Source: an uncultured Bacteroidales bacterium (GTDB taxonomy: Bacteria; Bacteroidota; Bacteroidia; Bacteroidales; F082). From it: a stretch of 64,000 bases of DNA. The notes below the pieces were generated by a model, which searched no databases, was not told where the DNA came from, and was given only the letters and a program-made list of their open reading frames with translations. Below, piece after piece: positions 16,779-27,100 of the stretch. The translations under genes and the position numbers were made by a program. The stretch spans positions 1 to 64,000 of the forward strand of contig CAMVCZ010000015.1 in assembly GCA_947166105.1 (NCBI GenBank), given 5' to 3'. Numbering within the stretch: position 1 is the stretch's first letter; each line of letters opens with the position of its first letter.

Positions 16779-17813
16779 TTACATTGCTAACATCAATTCT
16801 TGCAAAGTTTTGACGAAATCCCGAATATCCTCTTCCGTGGTGTCAAACGCACACATCCAGCGGACGACATCTGCATCCTCGTCCCAATCATAGAAGAAGT
16901 AATGGTTTTGCAGTTCCTTCCAGACCTTGCGGGGCAACTGGGCGAACACACCATTGGCTTGAACGGGATAAACCACTTTCAAGCCGGGGATGTCCTTCAC
17001 GGCTTGATAGAGTTTTTGCGCCATGCGGTTACTATGCTCGGCATTGCGTTTCCAAAGGTCGTTCTCGAAATAGGCATCAAACTGGGCCGCTATGAAACGC
17101 ATCTTCGAACAAAGTTGCATGGCCTGCTTGCGACGGTATTTGAACTCAGGACAAAGTTCGGGGTTCAAAAGCACCACCGCCTCCCCCATCATCAGGCCGT
17201 TCTTGGTTCCGCCAAACGAAACGGCATCCACGCCAAGGTCGGTGGTCATCTCTTTGAAAGAACAACCCAAGGCCACGGCAGCATTGCCCAAACGAGCACC
17301 GTCGATATGGACATACATGTTGTATTCTCGTGCCAAGCCCACGATGGCTTTGATTTCGTCCAAAGTGTACAAAGTGCCTAACTCGGTCGGTTGTGTGATG
17401 GAAATCACCTTAGGCTGCGAGTGGTGCTCAAAGCCGAAGCCGTGCAAGCGAGTCTTTATTAATTCGGGCGTCAGTTTGCCGTCGGGCGTGGCCACCGTCA
17501 GCAGGCGGCAACCCACAATGCGCTGGGGTGCGCCACATTCGTCCACATTGATATGTGCGGATTCTGCACACACCACTGCCTCATGTGAATGGGCCATCGC
17601 ATCAATGCAAAGGGTGTTGCAGCCCGTTCCGTTGAAGGCAAAGAACACACGCGCCTGTTCGCCAAACTGTTGCTTGAACTTTTGTTCAGTTGCAGCGCAA
17701 TATTCGTCATCGCCGTATGCCACAGCGTGTTCCGTGTTCACGCGGGCGATGGCTTCCAAAACCTCGGGACACACGCCCGAATGGTTGTCGCTTCCAAATC
17801 CTCGTTTCATCAC
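16779..17813 (-). CDS. Low-specificity threonine aldolase (PLP-dependent)
   Basis: 344 residues. Fold type I PLP enzyme: N-terminal GFGSDNHSG, the HIDGARLGNAA aspartate region, and SFGGTKNG with the PLP lysine near residue 204. It would split L-threonine or allo-threonine into glycine and acetaldehyde. The first two codons are both ATG. The start overlaps the stop of the phosphohexomutase gene (17810-17813), making it the last gene of a six-gene operon. Related beta-eliminating aldolases for other hydroxy amino acids cannot be excluded. Confidence 0.9.
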   Translation of the reverse strand: MMKRGFGSDNHSGVCPEVLEAIARVNTEHAVAYGDDEYCAATEQKFKQQFGEQARVFFAFNGTGCNTLCIDAMAHSHEAVVCAESAHINVDECGAPQRIVGCRLLTVATPDGKLTPELIKTRLHGFGFEHHSQPKVISITQPTELGTLYTLDEIKAIVGLAREYNMYVHIDGARLGNAAVALGCSFKEMTTDLGVDAVSFGGTKNGLMMGEAVVLLNPELCPEFKYRRKQAMQLCSKMRFIAAQFDAYFENDLWKRNAEHSNRMAQKLYQAVKDIPGLKVVYPVQANGVFAQLPRKVWKELQNHYFFYDWDEDADVVRWMCAFDTTEEDIRDFVKTLQELMLAM

Positions 17814-19195
17814 ACCATCTTTTTCGCTTCCTCCAAAATCATGTTGGCGAAACGTTCCGCCTCGGCCTCTGTCTTGCCTTCGGAATAGATACGGATGATG
17901 GGCTCTGTGTTAGACTTGCGCAGATGCACCCAACCTTCCTCGAAGTCGATTTTCACGCCGTCGATGGTGGTCACTTTCTCGTTCTTGAACTTTTCGGCGA
18001 ACTTGGCCAAAATGCCGTCCACATCAATTGAAGGTGTGAGTTGGATCTTGTTCTTCGACATGAAATAGGCGGGATATTCCTTTTTCAGTTCGGAACATTT
18101 CACCTTCTTTTCGGCCAATTGAGTCAGGAACAAAGCCGTGCCGACGAGTGCATCGCGGCCATAGTGCAACTCGGGATAAATCACGCCTCCGTTGCCCTCG
18201 CCACCGATAACAGCACCAACTTCCTTCATTTTTTCCACCACATTCACTTCGCCCACAGCAGCAGCAAAGTATTGTTGTCCATGCTTTTGCGTCACATCTC
18301 TTAAAGCACGAGTTGAAGACAGGTTGCTCACCGTTGGACCAGGTGTATGTTTAAGAATGAAGTCGGCCACGGAAACCAAAGTGTATTCCTCACCGAACAG
18401 TTCGCCATCTTCCTTGACGAAAACAAGGCGATCCACATCGGGGTCAACGACCACACCGAAATCGCATCCTTGTTCCTTGACATAGCGGCAGATGTCGGTC
18501 AGGTTTTGGGCCAAAGGCTCAGGTGTGTGAGCGAATTTGCCCGTCGGCTCGCAATTGAGTTCCAAGACTTCCTTCACACCGAGGGCACGCAACATCTTCG
18601 GGATGGCAATGCCGCCCGTCGAGTTGACCGCATCCACAGCCACTTTGAAGTTGGCCTTGGCAATCACCTCCTTGTTGACCAAAGGCAGTTGGCAAACCAT
18701 GTCGACATGCTTGTCCATCCAGCCGTCAACTTGCTGATAACTACCGATTTCCTCAATCGGAACGAAATCGAAATCGTCCTTGGCTGCCACATCAAGCAGC
18801 CATGCACCTTCTGCGGCAGAAATGAACTCGCCCTTTTCGTTCAAGAGTTTCAGGGCGTTCCATTGCGCTGGATTGTGGCTGGCCGTAAGGATAATGCCAG
18901 CATCGGCTTTCAAGCCTGTCACAGCAATTTCAGTGGTGGGTGTAGTGCTCAGTCCAATGTCAAGCACATCGGCACCCATAGCCTGCAAAGTGCCGCAAAC
19001 CACCTGATTCACAAGGAATCCCGAAAGGCGTGCATCGCGACCGACCACGATTTTCGGGCGTTTAACTCCCTTATGATGCTGGACGAATTTTACGAATGCA
19101 GCGGTGAATTTCACCATGTCGATTGGCGTGAGGTTGTCGCCCGGCTGGCCGCCAATGGTACCACGAATGCCGGATATGGATTTAATAAGGGTCAT
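17810..19195 (-). CDS. glmM: Phosphoglucosamine mutase / phosphohexomutase
   Basis: 461 residues. Alpha-D-phosphohexomutase with the start SISGIRGTIGG, the phosphoserine loop TASHNPAQWNA (about residue 100), the metal loop DPDVDRL and the phosphate-binding RKSNTEPIIRIY near the C-terminus. In Bacteroidota this form is usually assigned as GlmM, making glucosamine-1-phosphate for UDP-GlcNAc; action on other hexose phosphates is possible. Both ends overlap neighbouring genes by 4 bp, so translation is probably coupled. Confidence 0.85.
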   Translation of the reverse strand: MTLIKSISGIRGTIGGQPGDNLTPIDMVKFTAAFVKFVQHHKGVKRPKIVVGRDARLSGFLVNQVVCGTLQAMGADVLDIGLSTTPTTEIAVTGLKADAGIILTASHNPAQWNALKLLNEKGEFISAAEGAWLLDVAAKDDFDFVPIEEIGSYQQVDGWMDKHVDMVCQLPLVNKEVIAKANFKVAVDAVNSTGGIAIPKMLRALGVKEVLELNCEPTGKFAHTPEPLAQNLTDICRYVKEQGCDFGVVVDPDVDRLVFVKEDGELFGEEYTLVSVADFILKHTPGPTVSNLSSTRALRDVTQKHGQQYFAAAVGEVNVVEKMKEVGAVIGGEGNGGVIYPELHYGRDALVGTALFLTQLAEKKVKCSELKKEYPAYFMSKNKIQLTPSIDVDGILAKFAEKFKNEKVTTIDGVKIDFEEGWVHLRKSNTEPIIRIYSEGKTEAEAERFANMILEEAKKMV

Positions 19196-20343
19196 AGCGT
19201 ATTTGTTGTTTGATTAAGATTATTAACTGATTGGTTTTCAGGATTGATGGAAAAATCCAAAAGAATGGGGTAATGGTCCGATGCCTTGAAGCGGCAACGC
19301 TTGAAATTGAGGGGGACAACACCCTTGTTGGCCCAGATATAGTCGATGCGCAACAACGGCAACTTGCCCGCGTAAGTCGGCTTGATGCCGCGCCCTACCT
19401 TGGTGAAAGTGTCCACAAAACCAGCCTTTTGCAATTGTCGATAATTGTAGGAAAGCGGAGGCTCGTTGAAGTCGCCACACATGATGATAGGCCCTTCGAC
19501 GGGCGGCATTCCATCCAACACATTTTTTAGTTGTATGCTGCGTCGCCGGAAAGCATCGCTCAATTTGAGCAGCACCGTCATCCCAATCGTGTCCAACTGG
19601 TCCTGATGCCCAGACGTATTTGTCAGAACATCAATTTCATTGTCGGAAATCTTATAAGAAAGCAGATGAACATTGGCCACATGAAACTGTCCCTTCTCCC
19701 CTGCATCCACCGACACCATCACGCCGTAAACTTGCTCCTTGCCGATTTCCGAATCCTCCGTGACCTTAACGATGGGATATTTCGAGAAAATGACATTGCC
19801 TCCATAATTCCTTTTTCTATTGTAATAAATGTATGGGAAACCGCAGTTTTCAGCAAAGATATTGATGCATTTTGGATGGGCAATTTTGAGAATGAAAGAT
19901 GAAAATTCTTGACAGCAAAAAATATCAGGATTTTGTTCGCGAACCAAGTTCATTATCTGATAGGCACAACGCTCCTTATCTATTTCACTATCAATATGGT
20001 CAAATGCATGGACATTGTAACTCATCACGCGGATACTGTTTTCTGCTTGCGCTTTTGAGCCTATGGAATACGACTTGCTGATGCCAGGGATGGCAATGAG
20101 CAAGGCCAAGACCGAAATCCATGCCTTTTTCGACCAAAGCAAAAGCAACAACAAGAAAATGAACACATTATAAAATAGAATCACCCAAAACGCCAAGCCA
20201 AACATGGTGGTCCAAATGAAACGTTGCGGGTTGATATAGGCATTGACGACACTCAACCCCATGGCAATCAGTCCAACGACCGCCAAAATCGTCAGAATGA
20301 AGACCAACAACCTGCCGAAAAACCCTCTTTCTCTCTTTTCCAT
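19192..20343 (-). CDS. Membrane-anchored endonuclease/exonuclease/phosphatase family protein
   Basis: 383 residues. Three hydrophobic segments lie in the first 100 residues (GRLLVFILTILAVVGLIAMG, TTMFGLAFWVILFYNVFIFL, WISVLALLIAIPG). The catalytic domain follows with VMSYNVHAFD, FCCQEFSS, CGDFNEPP and ASDHYPILLDF, the standard EEP residues. The enzyme domain should lie on the outer face of the inner membrane. The substrate may be a nucleic acid, phospholipid or phosphoester and cannot be read from the sequence. Part of the mutL-rhomboid operon. Confidence 0.88.
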   Translation of the reverse strand: MEKRERGFFGRLLVFILTILAVVGLIAMGLSVVNAYINPQRFIWTTMFGLAFWVILFYNVFIFLLLLLLWSKKAWISVLALLIAIPGISKSYSIGSKAQAENSIRVMSYNVHAFDHIDSEIDKERCAYQIMNLVREQNPDIFCCQEFSSFILKIAHPKCINIFAENCGFPYIYYNRKRNYGGNVIFSKYPIVKVTEDSEIGKEQVYGVMVSVDAGEKGQFHVANVHLLSYKISDNEIDVLTNTSGHQDQLDTIGMTVLLKLSDAFRRRSIQLKNVLDGMPPVEGPIIMCGDFNEPPLSYNYRQLQKAGFVDTFTKVGRGIKPTYAGKLPLLRIDYIWANKGVVPLNFKRCRFKASDHYPILLDFSINPENQSVNNLNQTTNTL

Positions 20344-20344
20344 G

Positions 20345-21271
20345 TCATTTGCTGTTTTTGAACAAAAATTCCTTTTCTTCTTGCGTCAAACTGGCATAGC
20401 CATTTTTTGAAATCTTGTCCAAGATGGCATCCACATCACGCTCTCTTTCAGCCTTTTGGCGATTATATTCGCCATCGTTGCGCGACACCCGAGGCTCGTC
20501 CTTGACTTCCTTGTAAGGCGAGTATTTCGTCTGCGACTTGCGTTTCCACGATTCAAAAATCTCCTTCCATTTCCTGAAATTCTTGTTGGGTCCAGCCGGA
20601 TTCTTCCTCCAATACAGAATCAACAGCAAGCCGAACAACATGCCGCCAAGGTGGGCGAAATGCGCCACATTACTGGCACCAGAAAGTCCGCTGAGCAACT
20701 CAATGACAGCATACCCGATAACGAACCACTTTGCCTTGATGGGAAAGAGGAAATACAAGTAAATCATCGAGTTAGGGAACATCATGCCGAAGGCCAACAG
20801 CAGGCCGTAGATAGCTCCCGACGCGCCAACGGTGGTCATCATGTTCAGGTAAGCGTCCATCGGAACGATTCGTCCGCCCAAGTTCACATTGGCATAATCG
20901 GCCAAAGAGGTGGCATATTGGATGTATTGCACCAACTCCTGACACAAACCCGCCCCAATGCCGCAAACCATGTAGAACAACAGGAAACGCTTTGAGCCCC
21001 AGATGTTTTCGAGCGTGTTGCCGAACATCCACAGCGCGAACATGTTGAAAAACAGATGCCCAAAATTGCCGTGCATGAACATGTAGGTGAGCAACTGGTA
21101 AATCCTGAAATCGCTGGCTTTGAAGAAATGCAGGCCGAGAAGTCTGGTTAGGTCAATGTTGAAACGGGTCAAGGTGACAGTGGCCAAATACATCAAAACA
21201 TTGATAATCAGCAGGTGCTTGACTATCGTAGGCAACAGCCTGAATCCCGTTGGACTGTATTGTTCGTTCAT
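20345..21271 (-). CDS. Rhomboid-family intramembrane serine protease
   Basis: 308 residues with six or seven membrane segments. Catalytic serine in GASGAIYG (near residue 150) and histidine in NVAHFAHLGGMLFG (near 205). HGNFGHLFFNMFALWMFG is the usual L1-loop/helix-2 region. It cleaves membrane-protein helices. A soluble charged tail of about 75 residues follows. It overlaps mutL by 4 bp and is followed after 1 bp by the EEP gene. Confidence 0.93.
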   Translation of the reverse strand: MNEQYSPTGFRLLPTIVKHLLIINVLMYLATVTLTRFNIDLTRLLGLHFFKASDFRIYQLLTYMFMHGNFGHLFFNMFALWMFGNTLENIWGSKRFLLFYMVCGIGAGLCQELVQYIQYATSLADYANVNLGGRIVPMDAYLNMMTTVGASGAIYGLLLAFGMMFPNSMIYLYFLFPIKAKWFVIGYAVIELLSGLSGASNVAHFAHLGGMLFGLLLILYWRKNPAGPNKNFRKWKEIFESWKRKSQTKYSPYKEVKDEPRVSRNDGEYNRQKAERERDVDAILDKISKNGYASLTQEEKEFLFKNSK

Positions 21272-23079
21272 TTGAAAAATTCCTCCATATTTAGTATTAC
21301 AAATATTTTCTTGCCATTCGGCGCAACCTCGGCCACATTGCAGGCAAACAATTGGTCTACAAGGTTTTGCATCTCCATTTCCGAAAGCCTCGTCTGCGGC
21401 TTGATGGAAAGTTGAGTCGCCAAGGTCTTGGCCATATTCAACTTCCTATCCAACAGCAAATCGGTGCGGTTTATTTTATAGTTGTCCAAAATCTTTTCCA
21501 ACAAGGCCACCGCGTCGCAACCCGCCGCATCGGTGGGCGTTCCGTTAATCATAAAAGTGGTCGGATTGGCTTGCTCCAAGGCGAAACCAAGGTTTTCCAG
21601 CTCGGGCAACATCTCCTTCAGCAGCGAGGCATCGTTCACATTGAGCGACAAAGCCTGCGGAAACAGTTCCTGCTGCGACACGCCGCTATGGTTCTCCAAC
21701 TCTTTCAGATACTTCTCGAAAAGCACCCGCGAATGGGCCAACTGCTGGTCGATGACAAGCAAACCCGACTTCACCGTGGTAACGATATAGGATTGATTCA
21801 CTTGCAGATACTGCGCATTGCTTTGCGACTCTTCTTTCGGTTCAAAGGGCACATTTTGCAAGTCGGTGCGCTCGCCGTAAAGGATGCGCCAATCGCCAGG
21901 ATTTGTGTTTTTTTGCGGCTGATACGAGCCTTCCCAATGCGTCTCGCGTGGCGAATGTTCCTTGCTGAACGGATTGAAATTCGGGTCGAGGGGCACATTG
22001 GGGATGGCCAATGGATTCGACATGCCCATTGCCGCGCCAAAATCGTTGTTCAAGTCAGCCGATTCGTTGAAATCAATCATCGGCGATAGGTTATGCTGGC
22101 CGATAGCCTTGCGCACGGCAGCATGAAGAATGGCATACACCAACTTGACATCCAAGAAGTTGACTTCCGTCTTGGTCGGATGGATGTTGATGTCGATGTC
22201 CGACGGGTCGACCTCAATATTGAGAAAATAGCCCGGGAAACTGTCCTTGGGAATCATCTCCATAAAGGCGTTCTCGATGGCGTGATGCAGATAAGCATGT
22301 TTGATAAAGCGCTTGTTCACAAAGAAATACTGCTCGCCACGGGTCTTTTTGGCATATTCCGCCTTGACGATATAGCCATCAATGCGCACGCGCTCGGTTT
22401 CTTGGCGCACGGGCAGCAACCGCCCCTCGTAATTGCTCCCAAACAGGCCCATGATGCGCTGCTTGAGATTGCCCGGATAGAGGTGGTACACCTCCTTGCC
22501 GTCGCTGGTGAGGGTGAAGCCGATGTTGGGATTCATCAGCGAAACGCGGGTGAACTCCTCAACAATGTGACGAAACTCCGATTGCGGCGTTTTGAGGAAA
22601 TTGCGCCTCGCGGGCACATTGAAAAACAGGTTTTTGACCGTGAAGGTAGTGCCCGGTTGCATCGGCACGAGGCTCTGCTCTTTGACCACCGAGCCTTCGT
22701 TGACAATTTTCACACCCACCTCGTCCTCTTTGCGTCTCGTCTTCAGTTCCACCTGCGCAATGGCTGCAATGCTGGCCAAAGCCTCGCCACGGAAACCCAT
22801 CGTGCGGATGGCGAACAAGTCTTCAGCCTTGCTGATTTTCGAGGTGGCATGGCGCTCAAAGCAAAGCCGCGCATCGGTTTCCGACATGCCGCAGCCGTTG
22901 TCGACGACCATAATCATCGACTTTCCAGCGTCTTTCACCACCAAGTCTATTTGTGTGGCACCGGCATCCAAAGCGTTCTCCATCAGTTCCTTGACGGCTG
23001 ATGCAGGCCGCTGGATCACCTCGCCTGCCGCAATCTGGTTGGCTACACTGTCGGGCAGCAATTTGATGATGTCGAGCAT
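21268..23079 (-). CDS. mutL: DNA mismatch repair protein MutL
   Basis: 603 residues. The N-terminal GHKL ATPase is well conserved (ENALDAGA, DNGCGM, RHATSKI, GFRGEALASI). The C-terminal dimerisation region is present, but the endonuclease motif DQHA(x)2E(x)4E reads DQQLAHSRVLFE, and the CPHGRP-type metal motif reads APNGKK. It probably lacks nicking activity. If so, strand discrimination would need another nuclease. Member of the six-gene operon, 3 bp after the small membrane protein gene. Confidence 0.96.
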   Translation of the reverse strand: MLDIIKLLPDSVANQIAAGEVIQRPASAVKELMENALDAGATQIDLVVKDAGKSMIMVVDNGCGMSETDARLCFERHATSKISKAEDLFAIRTMGFRGEALASIAAIAQVELKTRRKEDEVGVKIVNEGSVVKEQSLVPMQPGTTFTVKNLFFNVPARRNFLKTPQSEFRHIVEEFTRVSLMNPNIGFTLTSDGKEVYHLYPGNLKQRIMGLFGSNYEGRLLPVRQETERVRIDGYIVKAEYAKKTRGEQYFFVNKRFIKHAYLHHAIENAFMEMIPKDSFPGYFLNIEVDPSDIDINIHPTKTEVNFLDVKLVYAILHAAVRKAIGQHNLSPMIDFNESADLNNDFGAAMGMSNPLAIPNVPLDPNFNPFSKEHSPRETHWEGSYQPQKNTNPGDWRILYGERTDLQNVPFEPKEESQSNAQYLQVNQSYIVTTVKSGLLVIDQQLAHSRVLFEKYLKELENHSGVSQQELFPQALSLNVNDASLLKEMLPELENLGFALEQANPTTFMINGTPTDAAGCDAVALLEKILDNYKINRTDLLLDRKLNMAKTLATQLSIKPQTRLSEMEMQNLVDQLFACNVAEVAPNGKKIFVILNMEEFFK

Positions 23080-23082
23080 ACC

Positions 23083-23391
23083 TTATTTCCCCATCAGGCC
23101 GCGCACGATGTTGGTCATCAGCGGCGTGCAGAAAACGAAATAGAAAAGGAAGGCCACAAACACGCCCAACACGATTCGTCGAATCAACTTGGCGCGTTGT
23201 TCTTCCTTGCTTTCCTCGTCCTTGGCCACGCCCCAACTCTTCCTCATTTTCATTCTGAGCAACTCTTCATGCGTCAGTTTCGAGTCGAGGCCAGCAGCGG
23301 CCTTTTTTTCTTCCCAAGCCTGCTGTTCGGGGTCGTAATAGCGAGGTTTGTAGTTGAATTTCTTTGGGTTATGTCGATAAAAGAATGCCAT
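23083..23391 (-). CDS. Small membrane protein, unknown function
   Basis: 102 residues from the ATG at 23391 (MAFFYRHNPKKFNYKPRYYD); the promoter box at 23412-23419 excludes the longer reading. The N-terminal 65 residues are basic, soluble and conserved-looking. A single helix near the C-terminus (IVLGVFVAFLFYFVFCTPL) anchors it. The family is one that I recall only as hypothetical in Bacteroidota. First gene of the operon with mutL. Confidence 0.75.
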   Translation of the reverse strand: MAFFYRHNPKKFNYKPRYYDPEQQAWEEKKAAAGLDSKLTHEELLRMKMRKSWGVAKDEESKEEQRAKLIRRIVLGVFVAFLFYFVFCTPLMTNIVRGLMGK

Positions 23392-23411
23392 AATTCTATC
23401 ATTTTCGGGTG

Positions 23412-23419
23412 CAAAAATA
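23412..23419 (-). promoter_or_regulatory. Promoter of the mutL operon
   Basis: TATTTTTG on the minus strand, 21 bp before the ATG at 23391. Confidence 0.6.
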
Positions 23420-23446
23420 CCAAAATTTTTGTTGCTGAACGACATC

Positions 23447-23818
23447 TCAATCTGGATATGCGCCTTCTTCCTCGCCCGAGGTGTCCATTTCACCATCGTC
23501 AACGACTTGGTCACATTCGAGGGCGGCCCATTTTCCGCTCCAAGCGGCTTCGAGATTGGTCAGCATCTCGTCTATTTTGGTGATTTCGGCATCGGGAATC
23601 GCGGCGGTCTGAATCAGGTTGTCCAAGTCGGAACGCAAGCCTAAAATGCTGAAATTCAGCATTTGCAAGTCGTCGCAATTTGTTAGTTCATTCATCTGGT
23701 TCTCGATGGACGAAACCTCTCCTTCCATCGCTTTGAACTGTTTGGAAGCCTGATGGCCACAGGAGCAAAAGCCCAGCAACAAGGCCGCCAGCATCGCAAT
23801 TATTGTAAGTTTGTTCAT
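23447..23818 (-). CDS. Small lipoprotein, unknown function
   Basis: 123 residues. The signal peptide ends in the lipobox-like GFCSC (residues 16-20), so it is likely lipidated and membrane-anchored. The rest is a helical, acidic chain with heptad-like spacing (EGEVSSIENQMNELTN, LRSDLDNLIQ). No known family is recognised. Monocistronic, with its own promoter at 23842-23849. Confidence 0.7.
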   Translation of the reverse strand: MNKLTIIAMLAALLLGFCSCGHQASKQFKAMEGEVSSIENQMNELTNCDDLQMLNFSILGLRSDLDNLIQTAAIPDAEITKIDEMLTNLEAAWSGKWAALECDQVVDDGEMDTSGEEEGAYPD

Positions 23819-23841
23819 GACTTGAATGTGTTTTCAGGCTT

Positions 23842-23849
23842 CAAAAATA
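23842..23849 (-). promoter_or_regulatory. Promoter of the lipoprotein gene
   Basis: TATTTTTG on the minus strand, about 24 bp before the ATG at 23818. Confidence 0.55.
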
Positions 23850-24051
23850 GGGAAAAAAATGATAGCATGGTCATCAGAGGCGAGTTATTAATAAATAAGG
23901 TGTGGAATTGTGCCGAATTTTGTCGAAACGGTAGTTACAATCCCAACAGAATCAAAATATTAAGGGTTATCAACAAACTTTGTTGATTTCTTTTCAGAAA
24001 AAAACGGGAATTGTTTTCAATAGATTGGCTTGGCATTTCAAAGGAATGACT

Positions 24052-24059
24052 TATCTTTG
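24052..24059 (+). promoter_or_regulatory. Promoter of the Oar-like receptor gene
   Basis: TATCTTTG -7 box with TTGGC upstream at about -33. The 324-bp gap 23819-24142 holds this promoter and the divergent lipoprotein promoter; I see no further gene in it. Confidence 0.65.
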
Positions 24060-24142
24060 CACGGTTATATAGGCCAATTTGAAAACGTAACAGAAAGAAA
24101 ATCAATACAATCAACTCAATTATTAACATTAAATTATTATCT

Positions 24143-27100
24143 ATGAAAAAGTTACTTACTTTTTTCGTGGCTTTGATTGCCTCCATTAGCTTGATGGCCC
24201 AGGTGACCACTTCGAGCATCAGTGGAAAAATCACGGACAGCAACAGAAGTACCCTTCCGGGTGCCACGATTGTTGCCACTCACACGCCATCCGGCTCGCA
24301 GTATTATGCTGTTGCCGATGCCAACGGTACCTACCGTTTGCTCAACATCCGTCCCGGTGGCCCCTACACCATCGAGGTGCGCATGGTCGGTTTCCAGACG
24401 GTGAAGCAGGAAGGTATCACCGCCACTCTTGGTGAGACCAAAATCCTGAACGTCCGCCTGAACGAAGAGTCGATTGGTTTGGGTGAAGTTACTGTTTCGG
24501 CTGAGGCCATCAGCAATGGCATGGACAGCGACCGCGCTGGTGCCACCACGGCCATCAGCAACGAGCAGATTGCAACCCTGCCCACCATTTCGCGCAGCTT
24601 GAACGACGTGCTTGCCCTGACGCCTCAGGCCGCTGCCACTTCCAACGGCTTGGCCATCGGCGGCGGCAACTACCGCTCGTCATACGTCACGGTTGACGGT
24701 GCTGCGTTCAACAACGCTTTCGGTATCGGCGGCAACCTGCCTGCCGGTGGTAGCCCCATCTCCTTGGATGCTATCGAGGCCATGACCATCAACGTCACAC
24801 CATTCGACGTGCGCCACAGCGGCTTCACGGGTGGTGCCATCAACGCCGTCACCAAGAGCGGTACCAACAGCTGGCACGTGAGCGTGTATGACTACTTCAC
24901 CAACGACGGTCTCATCGGCACCAAGTTCGGCAAAAAGGACCAATTTGGCAACTATCCCGACCGTTTGAAGCTCGCCAAGTCGCTCGACAACACCGCTGGC
25001 GTGAGCGTGGGTGGCCCCATCGTGAAGGACAAGTTGTTTTTCTTCGTGAACTTCGAGTATCAGAGCGACGTTGACCCCGGTCAATCCGCTTTCGCCCGCG
25101 AGGATGAGGATGAACCCTTTGGCGGCTCAACGCAATACAACCGTCCTACCGTTGCAAAAATGAACGAAATCAAGGACTATCTGAAGTCAAAATACAACTA
25201 CGACCCAGGCCGTTACCAGAACTACAGCGCCAGCACCCCCGACCTCAAGTTGCTTGCCCGCTTAGACTGGAACGCCAGTGCCAACGACAAGATTAACATC
25301 CGCTACAGCCTTGTGAAGAACAAGTATTCATCTGCCCCTTCGAGTTCAATCAATCCTCTGAGCGGCAGCGTCTACAACCGTAATACATACGGCCGTACTT
25401 CGGAATACGCCCTCTATTTCGAGAGCAACCGTTACTTCCAAGAGCAGAACTTCTCCTCGGTGGCTGCCGAATGGAACCACTCGTTCCTGAGCGGTCGCGC
25501 CAACAATATGTTGCGTGCCACTTACTCACGTCAGAATGAGCCTCGTAGTTTCGTGGGCAATCTCTTCCCCACCGTCGACATTCTTGAAGAACTCGAGGAT
25601 GGCACTCCCGCTGTCTACACATCCTTCGGTCCCGACCCGTTCACCTACGGTAACCTCCGCGATGTGCAGACTGCTGTCGTCACCGACGAATTGACCTACC
25701 TCACCGGCATCCACAACTTCACTTTCGGTGCCCAATATGAGTTCGACAACACCAAGAACGGCTTCATGCAAGGTGGTGCCGGCTACTATGTTTACAATTC
25801 ATGGCAAGACTTCGTCGACAACGCCAACCCGCGTGCTTTCGCCATCACCTACGGCAACAATGAGAAACACGAGCAAGTGTATCCTTCCTTCAACTACATG
25901 CAAGGTTCGCTTTACGCCCAAGACGAAATGACCCTGAGCGAGCGCTTCAAACTCTCAGTCGGTCTGCGCGTCGAGTTACCTTACTATCCTTCCATCGCAG
26001 GCTACAACTACAACAAGGAATTTGCTGAAGGTTGGGATGAGAAATTGTTTGATACACTCGGCAACCAAATCGGCACTACGCACCATGCCATTGCCGACGG
26101 CGACAACAGCATGAGCGGGCTTTCCACCGCCGACATGCCCAAGGCCCGTGTGAACTTCTCGCCTCGTTTGGGCTTCAACTGGGACCTCACTGGCGACCGT
26201 AAGTATATCCTCCGTGGCGGTTCGGGCCTCTACACTGGCCGTCTGCCTTTCGTGTGGATCGTTTCCACCGTGGGTAACTCCAACTGCCTGCAAAGCCAAT
26301 ACATCAACAGCAACGAGGAAGAGCAAATCAAGTTCTTCACTAACCCGACCGAAATCATCAACAACAACTCGAGTCTCCTGAAGACTGGTGACCTGCCGGC
26401 TCCGCAATCGACCACCCTCATGGACAAAAACCTCAAAATGCCCCAAACTTGGAAGAGCAGTTTGGCCTTCGATGCCGAACTTCCTGGCGGCGTGAAAGCC
26501 ACTGTTGAAGGCATCTACAACAAGGACATCACCTCCGTCGCCGTCACCAAACTCGGACTCAAGCGCGGTGAAGACATCCAACTCCCCGGCGAACCCGACA
26601 AGAGATGGACTTGGGAGAGCGAAGGCGTTGTCAACTCACAGAACAGAGCCGTCACTCCTTATTTGATTAGCAACACGAACCAAAACGGTTACTATTACAG
26701 CGTTACTGGCATGTTGAGCAAGGACTTCAAGTGTGGCCTCAGCCTGATGGCTGCCTACACCTACTCGGAAGGCAAGAACGTCACCGACGGTATCGGCGAC
26801 CAAGTGACCTCGGCTTACAACACCAACGCTTTCGGAATCAATGGCTCCAACAGCCACGAACTGGGCTACAGCAGCTACGTCACTCCTAACCGTGTGATCT
26901 TTAACCTCGGTTGGAACTGGGCCACTGGCCAACACACCAACGAAACCATCGGCCTCTACTACGAAGGCTTCAACCACTGCTACATTGGCGGCTACAGCTA
27001 CACTCGCTATAGCTACACCATGACCAGTAATGTGAACGGCGACGGCGGCTCCAACAGCTTGGTCTACATTCCGACGGAAGCCGAACTGGCAACCATGCCT

